In this document: positions 1-6,247 of the stretch, piece after piece | How positions within the stretch are numbered: position 1 is the first letter of the stretch | Layout: each line of letters begins with the position of its first letter | Source: Acidimicrobiaceae bacterium | Lineage (GTDB): Bacteria; Actinomycetota; Acidimicrobiia; Acidimicrobiales; Ilumatobacteraceae | Direction: 5' to 3' | Length of the DNA stretch: 10,424 bases | Assembly (NCBI GenBank): GCA_947458565.1 | Contig: CANGZK010000032.1 | Span: 1-10,424 of the forward strand | Position numbers and translations under genes: made by a program | Notes under the pieces: generated by a model | Seen by the model: the letters and a program-made list of their open reading frames with translations, nothing else | Told to the model about the DNA's origin: nothing | The model's database searches: none

Positions 1-210
1 GAATCATTTGGCGCACTCGCGTATCACTACGGCAACCGCAAACTTGTTTTCCTAAAACATCCAGACGTAGTTGCTGTGGTGCGTGACGTTGCCGACTACG
101 CAACCCTGCAAGACGCACTTGGTGCGCACGACATTCAACCATCGAGGTGGCCGAGTTTTGTAGAAGCCATCGACTCACTCGCAGCATCGGACATCATTCG
201 TGTCAGGTAA
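1..210 (+). CDS. mftB: MftB, mycofactocin precursor-binding chaperone (5'-truncated by window edge)
   Basis: Frame 1 is open from the first base to the TAA at 208-210 and gives the last 69 residues of a protein. They begin ESFGALAYHYGNRKLVFLK, the conserved MftB signature (E-x-FG-x-L-x-YH), followed by a helical stretch with VVAVVRDV. MftB is a small PqqD-like RiPP recognition element protein of roughly 90-100 residues. It binds the leader of the precursor peptide MftA and presents it to the radical SAM enzyme MftC in the cytoplasm. The call is supported by the next gene being a clear mftC, whose GTG start overlaps the end of this gene by 11 nt, implying translational coupling. The N-terminus, and probably mftA, lie left of the window. 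Confidence 0.9.
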   Translation, partial: ESFGALAYHYGNRKLVFLKHPDVVAVVRDVADYATLQDALGAHDIQPSRWPSFVEAIDSLAASDIIRVR

Positions 211-1357
211 AGCACTCGCGACCCAACTCAAGGCCGGTCTTGATGCACCAATTTGCTTGACATGGGAAATCACCTACGCCTGCAACTTGCAGTGTGTGCA
301 TTGTTTGTCGAGTAGCGGCACAAGAGACCCACGCGAGCTTTCAACTGATCAAGCAAAAGCTGTGCTTGATGAATTGCGCGACTTGCAGGTGTTCTACATC
401 AACATCGGTGGCGGTGAGCCTATGATTCGCAAAGATTTTTTTGAGATTCTCGAACATGCAGAAGCCAACGACATTGGTGTCAAGTTCTCGACGAACGGCA
501 CATACATCACTGCAGAAAATGCGCGGCGTCTCGCTGCGATGAACTATCTCGATATCCAAATCAGTCTCGATGGTGTCGACGCTCTAACTAACGATGCGGT
601 GCGCGGCAAAGGTTCGTACGCAACAGCAATTGCAGCAATGAACCATTTACGCGATGCCAACTTTGGACAATTCAAAATTTCTGTGGTTGTCACACGACAC
701 AACGTTGATCAACTTGATGCATTCAAGGCACTCGCCGATTCGTACGGCGCGCAATTGCGCATCACCCGCCTACGTCCATCCGGCCGAGGCGCTGACACGT
801 GGGACGAGTTGCATCCAACGCAACAACAGCAGCGTCAGATTTACGACTGGTTAATGAAGCATGGCGAGAACGTGCTCACAGGCGATTCCTTTTTCCACTT
901 AAACGCATTTGGTGAGTCGCTTCCTGGTCTCAACTTGTGCGGTGCTGGACGTGTGGTGTGCTTGATTGATCCGATCGGTGATGTTTATGCATGCCCGTTT
1001 GTTATTCATGATCAATTCAAAGCAGGTTCGCTGTTAAGCGAAGGCGGTTTCACCAAGGTATGGAAAGAAAGCGATCTCTTCTTGTCGCTACGCGAGCCAG
1101 AGTCAGAAGGTGCGTGTTCTGCTTGTGGCAGTTACGACGCCTGTCAGGGTGGTTGCATGGCTGCCAAGTTTTTCACCGGTATACCACTTGATGGACCAGA
1201 CCCAGAATGCGTCACAGGCCACGGTGAAGAACTCGTCAAGTTGGCAACTGTCAGCCTCATACCCAAGCCGTCGATGGATCACTCAAGATCTGTAAAGATC
1301 AATACTCCACGACTGGCTTCATCCAAAGAAGCAGTGCAACGAATGGAACGGGTATGA
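200..1357 (+). CDS. mftC: MftC, mycofactocin radical SAM maturase
   Basis: Radical SAM/SPASM enzyme of 385 residues, the usual MftC length. With S-adenosylmethionine it oxidatively decarboxylates the C-terminal Tyr of MftA and then crosslinks it to the preceding Val, the first chemical step to mycofactocin. The N-terminal LDAPICLTWEITYACNLQC is nearly invariant in the family. C28, C32 and C35 (CxxxCxxC) hold the SAM-binding 4Fe-4S cluster and NIGGGEP is the SAM-binding GGE motif. The C-terminal SPASM domain has cysteines C247, C254, C265, C306, C309, C315, C319 and C337 for auxiliary clusters. The GTG start at 200 places the LDAPICLTWE block about 14 residues in, as in known MftC proteins, and overlaps mftB by 11 nt. 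The stop overlaps the next ATG (ATGA). Confidence 0.97.
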   Translation: MSGKALATQLKAGLDAPICLTWEITYACNLQCVHCLSSSGTRDPRELSTDQAKAVLDELRDLQVFYINIGGGEPMIRKDFFEILEHAEANDIGVKFSTNGTYITAENARRLAAMNYLDIQISLDGVDALTNDAVRGKGSYATAIAAMNHLRDANFGQFKISVVVTRHNVDQLDAFKALADSYGAQLRITRLRPSGRGADTWDELHPTQQQQRQIYDWLMKHGENVLTGDSFFHLNAFGESLPGLNLCGAGRVVCLIDPIGDVYACPFVIHDQFKAGSLLSEGGFTKVWKESDLFLSLREPESEGACSACGSYDACQGGCMAAKFFTGIPLDGPDPECVTGHGEELVKLATVSLIPKPSMDHSRSVKINTPRLASSKEAVQRMERV

Positions 1358-1968
1358 ACGACGTCAATCCACTACTAATTATTGGCGCCGTTATTGTTTC
1401 GTATTTTCTTGGCACGTTTCCAAGTGCACTCATCGTTGCAAAACGCGGCGGTGTCGACGTCACTGCCGCAGGGTCTGGCAATCCGGGCACATCCAATGTT
1501 GTGCGCTTGCTCGGTTGGAAATACGGTCTCGTAGTTTTTATCGCCGATGTGCTCAAGGGTTCTGCTTCGGTGGGACTTGCGTGGATTGTGATGAACACAC
1601 AACCAGATGCGCTTCGTGTCTCGTACCTTGCATATGCCTGCGGTTATGCCGCAGTCATCGGGCACACATTTCCAGTTACACGTAAGTTTGTCGGTGGCAA
1701 GGGCGTTGCAACTGGTGGCGGCGTGATGTATGTGCTCTACCCCGTCATGAGTTTGATCTTGTGCTCATCATGGTTCGTACTTCGCAAGATAACGGGCAAG
1801 TCATCGGTTGCTTCGCTTGTCATCACCATTGCTGTTCCGGTGTATGTCGCTATTTGGCGCAATGACAACATGTGGGAGTTGGCCGCAGCACTAGGACTTG
1901 TTGGCCTGATCATTATCCGTCACCTTCCAAACATTCGTCGCCTGAAGTCCCACCAGGAAAACGCCTAA
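1354..1968 (+). CDS. plsY: PlsY-type acylphosphate:glycerol-3-phosphate acyltransferase
   Basis: Multi-pass membrane protein of 204 residues with all three PlsY active-site blocks: GSGNPGTSNVVR (about 40-51), GHTFPV followed by KFVGGKGVAT (103-120), and RHLPNIRRL (189-197). A DVLKG block at 65-69 is also typical. Known PlsY enzymes transfer an acyl group from acyl-phosphate, made by PlsX, to the sn-1 position of glycerol-3-phosphate, the first committed step of phospholipid synthesis. The more usual first motif is SGNxGATN; here it reads SGNPGTSN, a mild variation. The gene starts inside the mftC stop codon (ATGA, 4 nt overlap) and is followed 18 nt later by a DedA gene, so it is embedded in the mycofactocin operon. 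The fold and chemistry are clear; whether it is the housekeeping PlsY or a cluster-specific acyltransferase cannot be told from the window. Confidence 0.9.
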   Translation: MNDVNPLLIIGAVIVSYFLGTFPSALIVAKRGGVDVTAAGSGNPGTSNVVRLLGWKYGLVVFIADVLKGSASVGLAWIVMNTQPDALRVSYLAYACGYAAVIGHTFPVTRKFVGGKGVATGGGVMYVLYPVMSLILCSSWFVLRKITGKSSVASLVITIAVPVYVAIWRNDNMWELAAALGLVGLIIIRHLPNIRRLKSHQENA

Positions 1969-1975
1969 CGTTTTT
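1956..1975 (+). repeat. Small AT-rich inverted repeat spanning the plsY stop codon
   Basis: AAAACG at 1958-1963 and CGTTTT at 1969-1974 form a perfect 6 bp inverted repeat. The 5 nt loop (CCTAA) includes the plsY stop codon. The right arm runs into five T residues, so it looks a little like an intrinsic terminator or attenuator. The stem has only two GC pairs and would be weak, and the gene downstream is only 12 nt away, so termination here is doubtful. It may be chance. Confidence 0.25.
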
Positions 1976-1986
1976 ACTGAAATGTT

Positions 1987-2595
1987 ATGAACCAGCTCAA
2001 CGACTTTTTTGCTTGGCTTGAGCACTTTTCTTCGTCGCCTTGGTTTTACCTCATTATCTTCGTGATCGCTGTTGCCGACTCTGTGATACCAATCGTGCCA
2101 AGCGAAACACTTGTCATTGTGGGTGGCGTGAGCGCAGGTTCTGGAGAATTATCAATAGCACTTGTGGTGATGGTGGCGGCCGCGGGAGCGTTTATTGGTG
2201 ACAACATGTCGTACCTCATTGGTCGCCAAGCAAGCGAAAGAATTCTTAAGCGATATACACGTAACGAAAAAAGCCAACAGCGCCTAGAAAAAGTTATTCA
2301 TCAAATCGAAGAGCGTGGCGGACTATTACTCATTACCGCACGATTCATACCTGGTGGTCGCACCCTTTTGACTCTCACATGTGGAATCACACGTCGCGAT
2401 CATCGCTGGTTCATTGGGTGGATAGTTGCTGCTGCGTCTATTTGGGCGCTCTATGCGTCGCTTCTTGGCTTTATCGGTGGCAAGACCTTCCAGGATGACC
2501 ACACCAAAGCATTTCTGGTTGCATTCGGTGGTGCATTAAGCGCAACAGTGCTGATTGAAGCAGTGCGCTTTGTGCGCAAACGCATTCGCGCTTAG
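1987..2595 (+). CDS. DedA-family (VTT/SNARE-associated domain) membrane protein
   Basis: Integral membrane protein of 202 residues. The N-terminal segment carries a DSVIPIVPSE block (31-40) matching the DedA re-entrant acidic motif. The second block GAFIGDNMSYLIGR (67-80) matches the family GxxxGDxxxYxxGR. The third block ARFIPGGRT (118-126) contains the conserved arginines of the second re-entrant loop. DedA proteins are lipid scramblases or transporters in the cytoplasmic membrane; some recycle undecaprenyl phosphate or move phosphatidylethanolamine. The exact substrate cannot be read from the sequence. It lies 18 nt after plsY and 8 nt before mftE, so it belongs to the same transcription unit. 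An out-of-frame ATG-TTA-TGA at 1982-1990 overlaps its start. No strong Shine-Dalgarno is visible, and the start was chosen because it gives a family-like N-terminus. Confidence 0.9.
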   Translation: MNQLNDFFAWLEHFSSSPWFYLIIFVIAVADSVIPIVPSETLVIVGGVSAGSGELSIALVVMVAAAGAFIGDNMSYLIGRQASERILKRYTRNEKSQQRLEKVIHQIEERGGLLLITARFIPGGRTLLTLTCGITRRDHRWFIGWIVAAASIWALYASLLGFIGGKTFQDDHTKAFLVAFGGALSATVLIEAVRFVRKRIRA

Positions 2596-2603
2596 TCTTT
2601 GGC

Positions 2604-3281
2604 GTGGCCAACAACATCGCAACCAACACTTGGTCGCAGGTCGCGAATCGAGAATCAATCGTGTTGTTATTGCCGCTCGGATCGTGCGAACAGCATGGAC
2701 CGCACTTGCCGCTAGACACCGACACACAAATCGCGCAGTACTTGTGCGCACAAGCAGCGAAACACGATGACCGAATCCTGATTGCTCCAAGTCTGACGAT
2801 TTCGGCAAGTGGAGAACATGCTGGCTTCCCCGGCACGTTGTCAATCGGAACCAATGCATTCTCCGAAGTCTTGATTGAAATCGTTCGATCCGCCGATTGG
2901 TGCGATGGCGTCGTGTTCGTAAATGGCCATGGCGGAAATGCCGATGCTGTGGCTTCCGCAATTCGTACGCTGACTAACGAGCAACGCAAAGTTGCTTCGT
3001 GGTGGCCACGAATCGAGCAGGGCGATGCACATGCCGGCGCAAGCGAGACTTCGATGATGCTTGCTATCAACCCACAACAAGTCAACATGGCAATGGCTGA
3101 GGCTGGATCAACCAAACCGATCGGCGAAATTTCTGCGCAGTTGCGTAGCGGCGGAGTGCGTGCTGTTTCCTTAAATGGCGTGTTAGGCGACCCGACTACC
3201 GCGACGTCTGAACACGGCCACAATTTGCTCTCGCAATTGACTCACGACCTCGTTACCTTTATTCATGAACACATGAACTAA
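2604..3281 (+). CDS. mftE: MftE, mycofactocin creatininase-family peptidase
   Basis: Creatininase-family metalloprotein of 225 residues. The metal-site blocks are intact: PLGSCEQHGPHLPLDTD (24-40) supplies E29, H31 and D40; VNGHGGN (106-112) supplies H109; and DAHAGASETSMML (141-153) contains E148. In the mycofactocin pathway MftE hydrolyses the modified MftA to release the C-terminal crosslinked Val-Tyr derived dipeptide AHDP. The translation matches the mycobacterial protein closely around PLGSxEQHGPHLPLDTD. The GTG at 2604 is the only in-frame start that keeps the N-terminal strand before that motif, and it lies 8 nt after dedA. The assignment to MftE rather than creatinine amidohydrolase rests on its position between mftC and mftF. 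Confidence 0.95.
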   Translation: MANNIATNTWSQVANRESIVLLLPLGSCEQHGPHLPLDTDTQIAQYLCAQAAKHDDRILIAPSLTISASGEHAGFPGTLSIGTNAFSEVLIEIVRSADWCDGVVFVNGHGGNADAVASAIRTLTNEQRKVASWWPRIEQGDAHAGASETSMMLAINPQQVNMAMAEAGSTKPIGEISAQLRSGGVRAVSLNGVLGDPTTATSEHGHNLLSQLTHDLVTFIHEHMN

Positions 3282-3305
3282 CGAAGACAACCACTGCACA
3301 TAATC

Positions 3306-4721
3306 ATGACCGACCTCATCAATCAACCGCACTTCATTGTTGATCCATCTTGGCGCCGTCCAGTGCGCGGTCTTATGGTGTTCGCAGGTTCTCCTCTCAA
3401 GATGTTTACATTGAGCGAAGAAGGTCGCCGTGTTGCAGAGTTGCTCGAAATTGGATTGCCGCTTCCCGCAGGTCACGAAACACTCACCAACCGTCTTCTC
3501 GATGCCGGCGCGATTCATCCGACGCACATCGTTGGAAGCGAGCAACCTTTCACACTTGCCGATGTCAGCATCGTGATTCCTGCTCATGTGCGCAGCGCCA
3601 AAGATGCAAGCTTGCTCAACACCCTTGTTGACACACTGACCAAACTCTCCACAACCGCAGCCACCATCATCGTTGTTGATGACGCATCACCTCACGCAAT
3701 TTCCGACATTGCAGGTGCACGAGTTGTTTCACTCGACCAAAACAAGGGGCCAGGCGCTGCCCGTAATCACGGATTGCAGTTTGTGACCACACCCTTTGTT
3801 GCGTTTATCGATGTAGATGTGACGCTTGAAAACAAGGCATTGATTGAGCTACTTTCATTTTTTTCCGACGAGCGCGTTGGGCTTGTAGCGCCGCGAATTG
3901 TCAGTGCCGCTGCTGATGGCACACTGGCTGCGTACGAAGCAGTGCGATCACCGCTCGATCTTGGCCCGCTTGAAGGCCGCATTCGCAAGGGCACACGTGT
4001 CAGCTACACACCATCGGCGATGTGGTTATGTCGCACCGAAGCAATGCGTCAGATCAATGGCTTCGATGAATCCTTGCAAGTTGGCGAAGACGTGGATGCG
4101 CTGTGGCGTCTCGATGCTGCAGGTTGGCGCTGTCGCTACCAACCAACCGCGGTGTGCACTCACTTGCCACGATCAACGATCAACGATTTTGTTGCACAGC
4201 GAATTGGCTATGGCACATCAGCCGCTGCTTTGGCGCAAAGACACAAGGGTGCACTTGCTCCTGTGCGAGTGAGCGGATATTCGGCTGGGATGTGGGCACT
4301 GATCGCGCTCGGCTACCCAATCATTGGCGCACTAGTCGGAGCGGGGACAATCGCTGCACTTGCTCGCAAATTACGCGATGTGCCAAACGCCGTCGAAGAG
4401 TCTGCACGTTTGGCAGGCCTTGGCAACTTGCATGCAGGTCGCACAATTGCTTCAGCCATCACTCGTGTGTGGTGGCCAATTGCAGTTGTGCTCGCACTGT
4501 TCTCAAAACGAATGCGCTGGGTGTTAATCACCGCAGCAGTAGTTCCGTCAATGTACGAATGGTGGAAAAGCCGACCAAAGCTTGATCCAATTCGTTTTAC
4601 AGCGTTACGCGTGCTTGATGATGCCGCGTACGGAGTTGGTGTGTGGAAGGGCGCTGTCAAAGAACAAAACTTTGATGCGCTTAAGCCTGACTTGACGTCG
4701 TGGCCAAAGAACGCGAACTGA
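3306..4721 (+). CDS. mftF: MftF, mycofactocin glycosyltransferase (GT2 family)
   Basis: Protein of 471 residues with the MftF layout. A small N-terminal domain (about 1-85) is followed by a GT-A fold glycosyltransferase domain (about 86-300) and a C-terminal hydrophobic part (about 325-420) with probable membrane-associated helices. Visible catalytic features are VSIVIPAH at the domain start, VVDDAS with D125-D126, the KGPGAARNHG nucleotide-sugar block, the DxD metal site D169-V-D171, and the GED motif ending at D262. In mycobacteria MftF adds the beta-1,4-linked glucose chain to the mycofactocin core. It starts 24 nt after mftE, with no strong Shine-Dalgarno, and is the last gene of the operon seen here. 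Its 3' end overlaps the opposite-strand DUF4395 gene by 41 bp. Confidence 0.95.
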   Translation: MTDLINQPHFIVDPSWRRPVRGLMVFAGSPLKMFTLSEEGRRVAELLEIGLPLPAGHETLTNRLLDAGAIHPTHIVGSEQPFTLADVSIVIPAHVRSAKDASLLNTLVDTLTKLSTTAATIIVVDDASPHAISDIAGARVVSLDQNKGPGAARNHGLQFVTTPFVAFIDVDVTLENKALIELLSFFSDERVGLVAPRIVSAAADGTLAAYEAVRSPLDLGPLEGRIRKGTRVSYTPSAMWLCRTEAMRQINGFDESLQVGEDVDALWRLDAAGWRCRYQPTAVCTHLPRSTINDFVAQRIGYGTSAAALAQRHKGALAPVRVSGYSAGMWALIALGYPIIGALVGAGTIAALARKLRDVPNAVEESARLAGLGNLHAGRTIASAITRVWWPIAVVLALFSKRMRWVLITAAVVPSMYEWWKSRPKLDPIRFTALRVLDDAAYGVGVWKGAVKEQNFDALKPDLTSWPKNAN

Positions 4722-5196
4722 AGTTATTGCATTCTTCGCAAACTTCTTCAGGAATTACGCCGGCTTTCATGAGCCATCCAAACATGATGCAACCAAGGCA
4801 CACTGCGAATGCTGATTCAAGAAATGCAGCACCGACAAGTGCCGCAATAACAAATCGTGCTTCGGTAACTGCTCCACTCACGAACAGTGCGCTTGCGACG
4901 ATGCCGAATGTTGCACCGATACCTTGTGCAAATCTTTTTGGCGGACCAGGAACCATTCGATGTTCGTTGTTCATCCGGGGTGTGAGTAACGGCGTAAGCA
5001 CTTGTGTCGAGAGTCGTCCGAGAGGGCTCAATGTTGGGCCAGTAAGCACTCGTGCGACAAAGCCGTAGGTCAACACCGCTAAGACCCAGCCGTTGCCAGT
5101 TGCGGCAAACAGGGTGCCCATGACAACTGCGCCACCAGCAACGATGCGAGCCGATGTTTCGTTAACGGGGTTGGGGAAACTGAACAATTTGGCCAT
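4681..5196 (-). CDS. DUF4395 membrane protein
   Basis: Membrane protein of 171 residues on the reverse strand. It has the DUF4395 pattern: an N-terminal FPNPVNE block (7-13), YGFVARVLTGPTLSPLG (44-60), a basic PGPPKRFAQGIG segment (83-94), and a conserved ESAFAVCLGC (127-136) followed by GVIPEEVCEEC (146-156). Three to four hydrophobic segments are visible. The function of DUF4395 is not known. The paired cysteines (C133/C136 and C153/C156) suggest redox or metal chemistry, which is inference. The last codons overlap the end of mftF in convergent orientation. Its start faces the racemase-like gene across an 83 bp gap that contains a palindrome. The ATG at 5194-5196 puts FPNPVNE at the usual distance from the N-terminus. 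Confidence 0.88.
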   Translation of the reverse strand: MAKLFSFPNPVNETSARIVAGGAVVMGTLFAATGNGWVLAVLTYGFVARVLTGPTLSPLGRLSTQVLTPLLTPRMNNEHRMVPGPPKRFAQGIGATFGIVASALFVSGAVTEARFVIAALVGAAFLESAFAVCLGCIMFGWLMKAGVIPEEVCEECNNFSSRSLATTSSQA

Positions 5197-5221
5197 GAAT
5201 TCAGCCTAAAGGGCAATTGTT

Positions 5222-5234
5222 GACTTAACAAGTC
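5222..5234. repeat. Short dyad GACTT-AAC-AAGTC
   Basis: Perfect 5 bp arms separated by 3 bp, directly abutting the larger palindrome at 5235-5259 in the divergent gap. It overlaps a TTGACT hexamer at 5220-5225 that resembles a -35 element for the + strand, but no convincing -10 box is seen at the right distance. It could be a second operator half or a small hairpin; short dyads of this size also arise by chance. Confidence 0.35.
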
Positions 5235-5259
5235 GGGTTTAAATGGCTCATCTAAACCC
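5235..5259. promoter_or_regulatory. Near-perfect 25 bp palindrome, candidate operator between divergent genes
   Basis: GGGTTTAAATG (5235-5245) is followed by GCT and then CATCTAAACCC (5249-5259). The arms pair at 10 of 11 positions; the single mismatch is A5242 against C5252. The dyad lies 38 bp upstream of the DUF4395 start and 20 bp upstream of the racemase-like start, in the only sizeable non-coding gap of the window. A symmetrical site in such a place fits a dimeric repressor or activator controlling one or both divergent genes. In RNA it would also form an 11 bp hairpin. No regulator gene is present in the window, so the binding protein is unknown. Confidence 0.6.
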
Positions 5260-5279
5260 TTCAGATACCGTGCAGTCGT

Positions 5280-6239
5280 ATGACTTTGCGCCTGACAGTC
5301 AACCGCCAAGCTTGGCTCGGTCATGTGCACACCCAGGCCGAATTGCTGGGGAATAGCGGACTCCTTGTGCCGGTTGTGAAAGGTAACGGTTATGGGTTTG
5401 GCCGTCCAATCTTGATCGAACAAGCAACTCAGTTCGCTTCCGAAATTGCTGTCGGCACAGTATTCGAGGCTCACGACATTCCTGCATCGCACACGCCAAT
5501 CGTGCTCACCCCTGTCGGTAACGAGCTGCCCACTTCGCTACCGAGCAATGCGGTGCTTGTTGTTGGATCAGTGCACCATGTCAACACACTTGTGTCGCAT
5601 GGATGGAGTGGTCGCGTAATCATCAAACTCCGATCGAGCGTGCAACGTTTTGGTGCTGCCAGTAGCGAAGTTGCGGCGGTTGTTGACGCTGTCAACGCTG
5701 CTGGTTTCAAACAGCATGGCTGGTCGGTGCACCCACCACTCGATGGTGCAACTACTGATCACGCACAAGAAATCGCACAATGGCTCAGCGTTGTTCCAAA
5801 TAGTTTGCCGATGTATGTCAGCCATATTGACGCTGATTCACTCAAGGCATTACGTGCTGCGAATCAACAGCGCAATATCATCGCCCGCTCCGGCACATCC
5901 TTATGGCTTGGCGACAAGTCAATGCTCGCACTTGATGCCGACGTGCTGGATGTAAACCACGTCAATGGTGGAACGGCTGGCTATCGCAACACTCCGATTG
6001 CTGGTAGTGGATCACTTGTTGTAGTTGGTTGTGGATCAAGCCACGGTGTTACTGCAAATGCCGGCGATCTCAGCCCATTTCATTTTGCAAAACAACGCCT
6101 AGCGATGCTTGAGCCACCACACATGCATTCAACAATTTTGTTTATACAAGATGGTTCAACTTGTCCAACAGTTGGTGACTCTGTTGATGTGCAGCAACCA
6201 CTCACACGAGTATTCGTCGACACCATTTCCTGGAAATAA
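5280..6239 (+). CDS. Alanine racemase-like protein (fold type III PLP enzyme), altered catalytic motif
   Basis: Protein of 319 residues, shorter than the usual 360-380 of alanine racemases. PVVKGNGYGFG (31-41) matches the PLP-lysine motif AVVKADAYGHG, making K34 the likely Schiff-base lysine. VQRFG (121-125) matches the MNRLG block, and RSGTSLWLG (203-211) matches RPGxxLYG. GDSVDV near the C-terminus fits the beta-domain. The segment that should carry the second catalytic base, normally GYADGY, reads VVVGCGSSHG (247-256), with C251 where the tyrosine is expected. The protein may therefore be a divergent racemase, a PLP-binding protein with another activity, or inactive. It heads the + strand run downstream of the palindrome and is followed 8 nt later by the DUF418-type gene. 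No Shine-Dalgarno is obvious before the ATG. Confidence 0.78.
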   Translation: MTLRLTVNRQAWLGHVHTQAELLGNSGLLVPVVKGNGYGFGRPILIEQATQFASEIAVGTVFEAHDIPASHTPIVLTPVGNELPTSLPSNAVLVVGSVHHVNTLVSHGWSGRVIIKLRSSVQRFGAASSEVAAVVDAVNAAGFKQHGWSVHPPLDGATTDHAQEIAQWLSVVPNSLPMYVSHIDADSLKALRAANQQRNIIARSGTSLWLGDKSMLALDADVLDVNHVNGGTAGYRNTPIAGSGSLVVVGCGSSHGVTANAGDLSPFHFAKQRLAMLEPPHMHSTILFIQDGSTCPTVGDSVDVQQPLTRVFVDTISWK

Positions 6240-6247
6240 ATCACTCC

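Noticed and set aside
2471..3223. 250-codon open frame on the - strand opposite dedA and mftE
   Set aside because: It lies antisense to mftE, whose metal-site motifs are all intact. Its Cys/Ser-rich translation matches no family and has no plausible start context.
4170..4186. Tandem ATCAACG repeat inside mftF
   Set aside because: Only two 7 bp units, inside an intact coding region, with no sign of function.
5220..5225. TTGACT as a -35 promoter element for the racemase-like gene
   Set aside because: No acceptable -10 hexamer lies 16-18 bp downstream; the nearest AT-rich stretch is 13-14 bp away and is part of the palindrome.
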